From: Pseudonocardia alni
GTDB taxonomy: Bacteria > Actinomycetota > Actinomycetes > Mycobacteriales > Pseudonocardiaceae
Direction of reading: 5' to 3'
Length of the DNA stretch: 64,000 nt
Assembly: GCF_002813375.1 (NCBI RefSeq)
Contig: NZ_PHUJ01000003.1
Coordinates: 62,001-126,000, forward strand
Below the pieces are notes generated by a model. That model ran no database searches. It saw only the letters and a list, made by a program, of their open reading frames with translations, and was not told the DNA's origin. Made by a program: the position numbers and the translations under genes. This document shows positions 1 through 7,400 of the stretch, one piece after another (position 1 is the first letter of the stretch; each line of letters begins with the position of its first letter).

Positions 1-524
1 CCTCCCTGAGGGCGTACCGCACGGACGCCCGCGGGCGGAGCGTGGCATGGTCGGGTGCGGTTGCGTCAAGGGCCGCCCACGGGCGTCCGCGCGGTCGGTC
101 TGACGACAGGTCGACGGGATGGCACTCGGAAGGCGCAGGGGGCGGGCTTGCCCCCGGGCAACCCCCGGGAATCAACGGCAGAAGCCGATGACGGACCGTC
201 GCCCGTGGAAGACGCGACAGCGAGTTCGTGCAGCGCACGGGGGTAACGGCGAACGTCGAGCGTCGCCGGAAGTAGTGGATCTTGTCTCCGCGGATTCAGG
301 GTGCACGTGATGGCGGAGCTGCTTGACCAACCGCCTGACAGCGGCCCCTGCCTGAGGAATCGTCTAGCGGACGTCTACGGACTCGACGATGCCGCCCATC
401 TGGGCATCGTCGCCTGTCGAGCCGGAGTCACGGTTGCTTCGGGACGAACGAGCCCCCTGCCGCCCGTCCTGCCTGGGTGTCACGCGCTCGCAGCCAGCTT
501 GATCAGACAGATAGCCTGCCGCGC
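1..524. other. Left-edge region without a supportable gene
   Basis: No open frame here has protein-like composition; the short frames are typical GC-rich shadow frames. The stretch from 272 holds one copy of a diverged repeat whose partner lies behind the TetR gene at 3754. The window edge may cut a gene ending in the first 150 bases, but I cannot support a call. Confidence 0.5.
272..345 (+). repeat. Diverged direct repeat, copy A
   Basis: The first 30 bases match 3754-3783 at 26 positions by eye. After a small gap the similarity resumes around the shared CTGCTYGACCAACYGCCTGAC. The likeness continues weakly to about 450 (shared CGGTTGCTTC, also at 3905). The copies enclose Mrr, the tRNA fragment, the integrase relic, the hydrolase-like gene and the TetR gene. 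It may be a duplicated intergenic segment or the end of a lost element. Confidence 0.5.
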
Positions 525-1466
525 ATGGTTGACGCTCCGCAGCCCGTCAGCGAGATGCCGACGTGGGACGGCTTCTTGCTGCCCGTCCTTCAGGTCCTCA
601 GCGACGGGGAGACGGTCCAGGCTCGCGAGGTTCAGGATCGCGTCGCTGACCATGTCAAGCTCACCGATGCCCAACGAGACGAGGTCCTCGATTCCGGGCA
701 GCAGCGGTTCCGAAACCGCGTCGGTTGGGCAGTCTCCTCGCTGGCCCGAGCCGGAGCGCTCGACCGTCCGCGACGTGGGTCGTACACCGTGACCGATGTG
801 GGGCGGCGCCTGCTCGCCGAGCACCCGCACCGGCTGGACGAGGTCGATCTGAGACAGATTCCGGCGTACCGCGACCATGTCCCGGCCCGGCGTGTGCAGG
901 TCCCGTCGAACAACACACCACCGGTCCAAGAGAACCAGTACAACTCTGAGCTTGATCCGATCGAGCAGATCGAGGCCGGCACCGCCCGGCTCCGAGCGGA
1001 GGTCAGCACACAGCTGCTCGAACGGTTGCGCTCCGCCAGCCCTGATTTCCTCGAGCAATCGGTCCTCGACGTGTTGGTCGCGATGGGTTACGGAGGGGTC
1101 GAGCAGCGCGCCCGTCGCATCGGCGGTAGCGGAGATGGCGGGGTCGACGGCGTCATCGACCAAGATCCTCTCGGTCTGGCTCGCATCTACGTCCAGGCCA
1201 AGCGGTATGCACCGGACACGGTTGTCGGTCGACCGCAGGTACAGGGGTTCGTCGGCGCCCTTCATGGTCAACAAGCCACTCAAGGTGTCTTCATCACCAC
1301 GAGCACCTTCTCCCGGGAGGCTGTCGAATACGCACGCTCTGTCAACGCGAGCGTGATCCTCATCAATGGGGAACGGTTCGCGAACCTCATGATCGATCGC
1401 GGGGTCGGCGTACAGGCAGTGCAGACGTACACGATCGTCAAGCTTGACGAGGACTACTTCGAGTAG
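525..1466 (+). CDS. Mrr-type (type IV) restriction endonuclease
   Basis: A 313-residue protein with the two-part layout of Mrr nucleases. An N-terminal winged-helix-like DNA-binding domain (about residues 12-95) is joined by a polar linker to a PD-(D/E)XK Mrr_cat domain (about 172-300). Visible catalytic elements are the Glu of FLEQSV (about 176), the Asp of GDGGVDG (about 202-208) and the QAKRY lysine (about 224). Such enzymes cut DNA carrying foreign methylation. I chose the ATG at 525 over an in-frame GTG at 477, because the extra 16 residues look non-conserved. It lies just outside the tRNA fragment, so it may belong to an older insertion at the same site. The family call is firm; target specificity cannot be read. 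Confidence 0.85.
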   Translation: MVDAPQPVSEMPTWDGFLLPVLQVLSDGETVQAREVQDRVADHVKLTDAQRDEVLDSGQQRFRNRVGWAVSSLARAGALDRPRRGSYTVTDVGRRLLAEHPHRLDEVDLRQIPAYRDHVPARRVQVPSNNTPPVQENQYNSELDPIEQIEAGTARLRAEVSTQLLERLRSASPDFLEQSVLDVLVAMGYGGVEQRARRIGGSGDGGVDGVIDQDPLGLARIYVQAKRYAPDTVVGRPQVQGFVGALHGQQATQGVFITTSTFSREAVEYARSVNASVILINGERFANLMIDRGVGVQAVQTYTIVKLDEDYFE

Positions 1467-1651
1467 TCAGCGGACCGGGCGACCTCGGGGAGCCTCTGAT
1501 GCTGCGCCGCGACGACCGGACTCAGCCGGAGCAATCCCGGAGCGGACTGCCAACGATCGCCCAGCACACAGAACGACGCTCCGACACGAACGCCCAGCTC
1601 AGGTCGCACACGACGCCACCAGACGACATGAGCTGGTCGTACGCTACCGCC

Positions 1652-1693
1652 TTCACACCGAAGAGGTCACTGGTTCGATCCCAGTATCGCCCA
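1652..1693 (+). other. 3' fragment of tRNA-Val(CAC), attachment-site-like
   Basis: The segment starts exactly at an anticodon loop TTCACAC (anticodon CAC) and runs through the 3' anticodon strand CGAAG, the variable loop, a T-arm with GGTTCGATCC and the acceptor strand CGCCC plus discriminator A. The bases just before it (ACCGCC) cannot pair with CGAAG, and no D-arm or 5' acceptor strand lies upstream, so this is not an intact tRNA. A fragment running from the anticodon loop to the 3' end is the classic core left by tyrosine-integrase insertion into a tRNA gene. Confidence 0.8.
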
Positions 1694-1699
1694 CAGTCA

Positions 1700-1745
1700 A
1701 AACCCCTGGTCACAGGCTCAGCGAGCCGGATGTGACCAGGGGTTT
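1700..1745. terminator. 15-bp perfect stem-loop behind the tRNA fragment
   Basis: AAACCCCTGGTCACA (1700-1714) is the exact reverse complement of TGTGACCAGGGGTTT (1731-1745), with a 16-base loop. The arms end in AAA and TTT, so it can work as an intrinsic terminator in both directions. It sits between the tRNA fragment and the integrase relic, where it would end the tRNA transcript on one side and the integrase transcript on the other. Confidence 0.7.
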
Positions 1746-1777
1746 CGTCGTTCCCCGGGGTGTTCCCGGAGCATCGC

Positions 1778-1963
1778 TCATTCCGGAGCGACGGACGTTC
1801 CGCGATCGTCCTCGTCGCCGAGGGCCCGGAGGATGCGCTCGCTGTTGTCGGTCCGCCGGGCGTGGAGGTCCAACGTCGTCGAGGACCGCTCGCGGCCCAG
1901 GACCCGCTGCACCATGTTCGGCGGGACGCCGTCGTCGACGAGCCGGCGCTGCCTCCTGCGTGA
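1778..1963 (-). pseudogene. C-terminal relic of a tyrosine site-specific integrase
   Basis: The last 57 or so codons read as the end of a phage-type integrase: LVDDGVPPNMVQRVLG, then STTLDLHARRTDNS and an acidic tail. In active relatives the box is GHE and the catalytic residue is Tyr in LDLYxRR. Here the box reads GRE and the Tyr position is His, so even a complete protein would be dead. No catalytic Arg or core domain can be followed upstream. Its 3' end points at the tRNA-Val fragment 85 bases away, the normal int/att geometry. Confidence 0.65.
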
Positions 1964-2052
1964 GTCGTCTGTGCCGGTAGGCATGCGGTGCAGCCGACAT
2001 CCGCGGAGCCCTCCACAGGGAAACGGGTGGTACGCGGCGGCTCGTCGAAGCT

Positions 2053-3093
2053 TCAGGTCACGGGGTGGCCGGTCCGCATTCGGCCGTACTCGGCTAGTGC
2101 CGAGAAGGCTGCTTTTGGCTCCCACGGCATCCCTGGGTAGGCGTTGCCGGTGCGCCCGTGGGTAAGGGTCTTGACGATCCCGAAGCTCCCCAGGTCGAAG
2201 TCCCGCTCTGGCTGATCGGAGGTCGGCAGGTGTCGAGAGGCGAAGGTGTACACGAACGCCGTGTCCACGCCTCCCGAGTCGTAGAGGTGGAGGAGGTCGA
2301 GGAGGTAGGCGGCTTGTTCGTATTCGTTGCGCTCGACGGTCTCTGTGAGGTGCGTTGCGTGCCCGGTCCGGTCGTCGTAGCCGATGATGTCGCCCCGGCT
2401 ACCCCGATCGGCGGCTCCGGAGAAGGCTGCACAGCCGAACTCGGTCACTGCGAACGGTTTTCCGTGCGAGGTCATGGCGGCGAGGTTCGCGGGAAGGGCG
2501 TCAGCGTTGCCGGCATCGCGGTAACCCGCGTCGGTCGCGATGAAGTCGAACGGCGTCCAGTCCACTCCCTCCAGGGGGAGTGACGCGTAGCCGATGAGGC
2601 CTCCGAATCGCTCGCGTGCCCCCTCGACTGCTCGGGCCAGTAGCGCGTTGGTCCTGTGCTGCACTCCCGGGAGGATCTCGCGAACACGCGCCGCGTCCGT
2701 GAGTACGGCGGATCGTTCGGCCAGCGTCTGCCCGGGCATCAGGCCGATCGTCATGATGCTGATCTCCGAGCCGGTGAGGAACCGGATGTCCGCACCTTCC
2801 TGTCGGATGCGCTCCGCGCGCTCGGCTGCGTCCAGCAGGAATGCCAACAGCTCGTCGGTGGTCAGGTCATGGGTGAACGGGCAGTACCAGACCTCCAGTC
2901 CGACGGCTGCCGCGTGCCGTGCGGCGGTCTCCAGGCGGTCGGCGACTCCGCCGGTGATTCGTACGGCGTCGGCGAGAAGCTCTTCACGGATGATCCGCAT
3001 GTCCTCGGCGACGACCGTGGGGTCGAACGGTTCGTGTGTCGTGCTTCCGCAGTTGGTGAAGCCGGTGTCGTAGGTGACGCCCCATGCGCGCAT
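2053..3093 (-). CDS. TIM-barrel glycoside-hydrolase-like protein
   Basis: A 346-residue protein without signal peptide or membrane segment. It has the feel of a clan-A glycosidase barrel: an early RITGG strand, LEVWYCPF at about residue 70, an acid/base-like TGSEIS near 107 and a nucleophile-like TEFGCAAF near 220. Relatives are sometimes listed in databases as abortive phage infection proteins, but I know of no demonstrated reaction. The start at 3093 is preferred over the in-frame ATG at 3105 because GGAGG lies just upstream of it. It is divergent from a TetR gene across a 58-base region with two palindromes, so it is probably the regulator's target. Substrate unknown. Confidence 0.6.
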   Translation of the reverse strand: MRAWGVTYDTGFTNCGSTTHEPFDPTVVAEDMRIIREELLADAVRITGGVADRLETAARHAAAVGLEVWYCPFTHDLTTDELLAFLLDAAERAERIRQEGADIRFLTGSEISIMTIGLMPGQTLAERSAVLTDAARVREILPGVQHRTNALLARAVEGARERFGGLIGYASLPLEGVDWTPFDFIATDAGYRDAGNADALPANLAAMTSHGKPFAVTEFGCAAFSGAADRGSRGDIIGYDDRTGHATHLTETVERNEYEQAAYLLDLLHLYDSGGVDTAFVYTFASRHLPTSDQPERDFDLGSFGIVKTLTHGRTGNAYPGMPWEPKAAFSALAEYGRMRTGHPVT

Positions 3094-3107
3094 CGCAACC
3101 TCCATAA

Positions 3108-3151
3108 GGTACGAGCAGTACCGTATCAGGTAGGAGGTACGCTCACGTACC
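3108..3151. promoter_or_regulatory. Two GGTAC palindromes in a divergent promoter
   Basis: GGTAC-GAGCA-GTACC (3108-3122) and GGTAC-GCTCAC-GTACC (3136-3151) sit in the 58 bases between the hydrolase-like gene and the TetR gene. Centres are about 28 bases apart. They are good candidates for operators bound by the TetR protein. The second one covers the presumed ribosome-binding GGAGG of the TetR gene, which would give autoregulation. Confidence 0.65.
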
Positions 3152-3757
3152 GTGACAGGGGGGCGGCGGCGCGGTGCGGAACTGGAGCAGGCGATCCTGC
3201 GTGCGGCCGCCGATGAACTCGTTGCATCCGGCTACGCCGGTATGACGATGGACAAGGTCGCTCGGCGCGCCGGCACGAACAAGAACGCGATCTACCGGCG
3301 CTGGCCCGGGCGCGCCGCGCTCGGCGTCGCCGCCTACACCTACGTCGCGGACGCTCGCACTCTGACGCCGGACACGGGCGAACTCCGCGGTGATGCCGTC
3401 GAGCTGCTGCGGCAGGTCAACTCCACCTGGTCCTCGTCTCATGGGGAGATCCTGCGTGATCTCCTGGCCGCGGCCGCCGACGAGCCCGCGCTGCTGGAGC
3501 TGCTGCGCGAGCAGGCCGGAGGGGGCGCGCTGGACGCCGCCTGGGTGGCGATCGTGGACCAGGCAGTGGCACGCGGCGAAGCTCCGCCGGAGGCCGTTCA
3601 TCCGCGGGTGGCGGCGCTCCCCATGACGGTGTTGCGTGGCGAGTACGCCCTGCGCGGTGTTCCAGCCGTACCGGACGAGGTCCTGATGGAGATCATCGAC
3701 GAGCTCTTCATGCCGCTCATCCGTGGACGGGGTCTCTCCGGGTGCGGGCTGACGTAG
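3152..3757 (+). CDS. TetR/AcrR-family transcriptional regulator
   Basis: A 201-residue protein with a standard TetR N-terminal helix-turn-helix: AILRAAADELVASGYAGM, then TMDKVARRAGTNKNAIYRRW (about residues 14-55), followed by a helical ligand-binding domain with a TetR_C-like end. It starts at GTG 3152. It is divergent from the TIM-barrel hydrolase-like gene, and the intergenic region carries two matching palindromes, so it probably represses both itself and that gene. The inducer cannot be guessed. Its stop codon lies inside copy B of the diverged repeat. Confidence 0.85.
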   Translation: MTGGRRRGAELEQAILRAAADELVASGYAGMTMDKVARRAGTNKNAIYRRWPGRAALGVAAYTYVADARTLTPDTGELRGDAVELLRQVNSTWSSSHGEILRDLLAAAADEPALLELLREQAGGGALDAAWVAIVDQAVARGEAPPEAVHPRVAALPMTVLRGEYALRGVPAVPDEVLMEIIDELFMPLIRGRGLSGCGLT

Positions 3758-3830
3758 CGGATCTCGTCTCCCCGGATCCAGGGAGCGGCACCGACGTGAC
3801 CACGGTCTGCTCGACCAACTGCCTGACGGC
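3754..3830 (+). repeat. Diverged direct repeat, copy B
   Basis: Partner of the segment at 272. It begins at the stop codon of the TetR gene (GTAGCGGATCTCGTCTCC) and continues through TGCTCGACCAACTGCCTGAC. Copy A also starts with a TAG trinucleotide, so copy A may mark where a similar gene once ended. Confidence 0.5.
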
Positions 3831-4070
3831 GACTGATCACTACGGCAGCGTCCTGCGGACGCCCGGGGATGAGACGGGCACTACCGCCCGTCTGCTCGAC
3901 GGTCCGGTTGCTTCACACGGAAGGGTCGTGACCGAGAGCCGCAGTGCTCGGAGCGTGCAATTGGCGTGCACCTACCGGCGGTCAACCAGGTCAGCCGCAG
4001 GGGTGTGTAGTCCGCTGTTCTTGCTAGTCGATGACGGAGAACGCCAGTCTTACGAGGCCTTCCAAACTGG

Positions 4071-4235
4071 CTACGGCTGCCCGTCGGACGGGCGCGGCCC
4101 GGCGCTGTCGTACTGGCGGCGTCGGGCTGCCTTGACGACCTCGGTGGCCTGCCCCGGGGCGTGGTCGACGTTGATGGGCGGGTGGAAAGCCCGGATGACA
4201 TCAGCTTCAACGTCCCGGGGGTCGAGTACAACTAG
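4071..4235 (-). pseudogene. Possible C-terminal gene fragment (GIY-YIG-like tail)
   Basis: On the minus strand a 54-codon stretch ending at a TAG reads like a real protein tail: VLDPRDVEADVIRAFHPPIN, followed by VDHAPGQATEVVKAARR. The 'HPPIN-VDH' pattern resembles the C-terminal end of GIY-YIG nuclease-like proteins. No start or catalytic part is visible upstream in frame. The rest of 3758-4410 shows no gene. The call rests on composition alone. Confidence 0.25.
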
Positions 4236-4410
4236 CCCGCGTATCCGGCCATCTGGCCAGGCAGCGGAGTGCGAATCCGCACGTGCCTCGTAGCGAGTCC
4301 CGAATCCCTTGCGCGATTCGAGTGAATCTTCCTCGTCTCGGTGACGGTGTTGTGCTTGCCTTCGATGAGGGGTGTGGCGCTCAGATCGGGCACTTCGGGG
4401 GAGGAAGTCG
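4236..4410 (+). promoter_or_regulatory. Leader region of the SF1 helicase operon with short inverted repeats
   Basis: The region holds GTGCG-aatc-CGCAC (4269-4282) and CGAATC-ccttgcgc-GATTCG (4301-4320), then the ribosome-binding run GGGGGAGGAAG at about 4398-4408. These palindromes are reasonable operator candidates. No clear -10/-35 pair could be picked with confidence. Confidence 0.35.
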
Positions 4411-7400
4411 ATGACGCACGAGCACGACCCGTTGACCAGGGATCGCGTGACACGGTTGATGGGCGTGCTACGGCAGATGGCCGCGGCCCGCTTCGCGCCT
4501 GTGCGAAGCGTCGACCGCTACCACCGGACCTTGTGGCTGCACTACGCCCAGCAGGCGACCACGATCCAGAGCCCGGACGGACCTGGGGCCGAGGTGCTCC
4601 GTGTCTCCCGGGTGCACCGCGATCCCGAACCGGCGGTGTCCCGCGAGCTCAAGCGGTGGCTGGACCGCTCCGTCACCGACGACCTCAGCGAGCCGCGGCT
4701 CAAGGAGCGCGTGGTCGTCCGAGGGCAGGGCGAGGTCCCGATCAACGAGCACCCCCACATCCGCGGGCAGTTCGACGCGTGGCTCGTCGGCTGGCGGGCG
4801 TGGGCGGAGCAGGAGCGGCTGCGGAGGCCTCGTCGCCAGGTCTTCGAGGCGCTGTTCGACATGCACCGGCTCGCACAGGACCAGCCGGAGTCCGTCGAGC
4901 TCGTGCTCGCCTCCGGGCTGTTGCAGACCCCCGGCGTGCGGGTCCACATGATCAGCCAGGCCGTGCGGATCGACCAGGACCTCGAGTCCGGCGACATGAT
5001 CTGCGTCCTCGCCGACGAGTCCGGCCTCCGCCTCGAGGACGACGAGCTCCTGGGCGGGCTGGACTCCTTCGACCTGTCCGGTAGCGCGATCCTGCGGGAC
5101 AAGCTCCTCGAGCGGGCTGTGAGCCCGATCGAACCCGCTCTGCCCGAGTTCCTGAAGGAGTGGGCGGCCCGGGTTCTGCAGGTCGCGCACAAGGTGAGTG
5201 ACGGTTGGGAGCCTGAGCGGACCGAGCACTCCTTGGTGTCGATGAGTCCGGCACTCGTCGCCCGGCCGCGCGGCGCCTACGCGATCAGGGCGTACTACGA
5301 CGCGATCGCCACGTCCCTCGCGGATGAGTCCTCGCCCGTGCCGCTGGGGCTCGCGCAGCTTGTTGAGGCAATCGAGCCTGAGCAGCGCCTCGCCTGGCTG
5401 GAGCGCACCGGCTTCGGCACTGCCACGGCGGGGGAGGCCCCGCTCTTCCCTCTGGCCGCGAACGAGGAACAGTCTCAGATCATCCATCGGCTCGATGCGG
5501 ACAGCGGCGTCGTGGTCGAGGGTCCGCCCGGCACCGGGAAGACCCACACCATCGCCAACCTGGTCAGCGCGCTGCTCGCCCAGGGCAAGCGGGTCCTGGT
5601 CACCGCGGAGAAGGCGCAGGCCCTCCGGGTCCTGCGGGACAAGCTGCCGCCCGAGATGCAGGAGCTGTGCGTGTCGCTCACCGACGCCTCCGCGAAGGGG
5701 AACTCCGACCTCTCGCGCAGCGTGGCGACCCTCGCCGGGCGCAAGACCGACTTCAACCCCTCCCGGGCCGACCGCGAGATCACGGACCTCACCGAGAAGC
5801 GCGAGGCCGTCCGTCGGGACCGCGCGCGGCTCCTGGAGCAGATTCGCGCCGTCCGCGAGGCGGAGACCTTCGAGCACCCCGAGGTGGCCGTCGGCTTCCG
5901 GGGCACGCTCGCCCGGATCGCGGCAGAGCTCGGTCGCACGCAGGAGCGGGACGGCTGGCTGGGGGAGGGCGTCGCGGGCGAGCTCCCGGTGTCGGCCGCC
6001 GAGCTCGGTGAGCTGGTGCGGCTGCTCGGCGAAGAGACCGACGAACGCCGTAGCCGTCGTGACCAGCGGATTCCTACCGGTCTGCTCGACCAGCGCCGCT
6101 TCGGTGAGCTAGCGGAGGCGGTCGCGCTGGGTGAGTCGGTCCGGCGGGGCGACACGTCGCTGTTGGTGGCCACGCTCGAGACTCTCGACGGTGAGCAGCT
6201 CGTCCGGCTGGGTCCCGCCTGCACCGAAGCCGACGAGAGCCTCCTGGCGTTGCGGGACCTGCCCGCGCACCGGGACTGGGCGCGGGACATGACGTCCGCA
6301 CTGCTGGGCGGAACGGGGCCGCACGCCTGGCAGCGCGCAGTGGAGCGTCTGGGGCTGGTGGACGCCGCGGTGCAGCACGACCAGGCGGCCGGGTTCGCGG
6401 ACGTCTCCGTCCACGCCCAGGTCGATCTGGACGCCGCCGCGCACGCCTTCGCTGCGCTCGGCGCCCACCTCGACGGTGGTGGCTCCCTCCGCAAGATGTT
6501 CAAAAGCCCCGAGCAGAAGGCCGTCGCACCGTTCGAGGCGGCCGTGCTCGTGGGCGGACGGCCGGTGGACTCCGCGGCCGCGGCGCACGCTGCAGCCCAT
6601 CACCTGGCGGTCCTCGCGATCGGGCAGCAGATCAACGTGGCCTTCGGGCCCCTTCGCATCGGCGTCGGCCTCGGCGAGCCCCGCGTGGTGCTGATCGACC
6701 TCCTCCAGCAGCTCCGGACGGTGTGCGGGGTGATCGCGCGGGTCCTGGCCGCCACTGACGCCCTCCGCGCGGTGCTCGCCACGTTGCCGCCTGCCGCGAG
6801 GCCCGCGCTGTACGACATCGGGGCCGTAGAGCAGGTCACGGCTGTCGCGGTCCAGGTGACCCACGCCCGGTCGGCCGCGATCGCCCGTGCCGAGCTCGAC
6901 GCCGCTCGCGACGACCTCGTGGCCGCGGTGCCGCTGGAGGTGCGCCCGCACGAGCTGGCACATGCCCTGCGGGCGTTCGAGGCGGCGGACCAGGGCGCCT
7001 ACGCAGAGGCCCTCGCCTCGCTGGCCCGTGCCGCGGACCAGCAGACGGCCCAGCTGCGCTGCGACGAGCTGCTCGACCGCGTCCACGTCGCGGCGCCGCA
7101 CCTCGCCGCGGACCTCCGCGAGCACCCGCTCGACGGCTGGACGGACCGTCTCCGCCGCTGGCCGGAGGCTTGGGCGCGGGCGTGCGCGGCGACCTGGCTG
7201 CAGGTCCAGATCGATCCGGGCCGGGAGCAGCGCCTCGAGGCCGACCTGGCGATCGCGACCAAGGACCTGGCCCGGCTGACCGGCCGCCTGGCCGCCGCCC
7301 GGTCCTGGCGCGCCTGCCTGAGCCGGATGAACGCGACCCAGGTGCAGGCCCTGCAGTCGTACAAGAACAACATGGCGAACGTCGGTAAGGGCACCGGAAA

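Noticed and set aside
480-1283. Antisense frame opposite the Mrr gene
   Set aside because: No family features; the plus-strand frame has the complete Mrr catalytic motif.
1620-1693. Complete tRNA gene
   Set aside because: The bases upstream of the anticodon loop do not pair with its 3' half, and the D-arm and 5' acceptor strand are missing.
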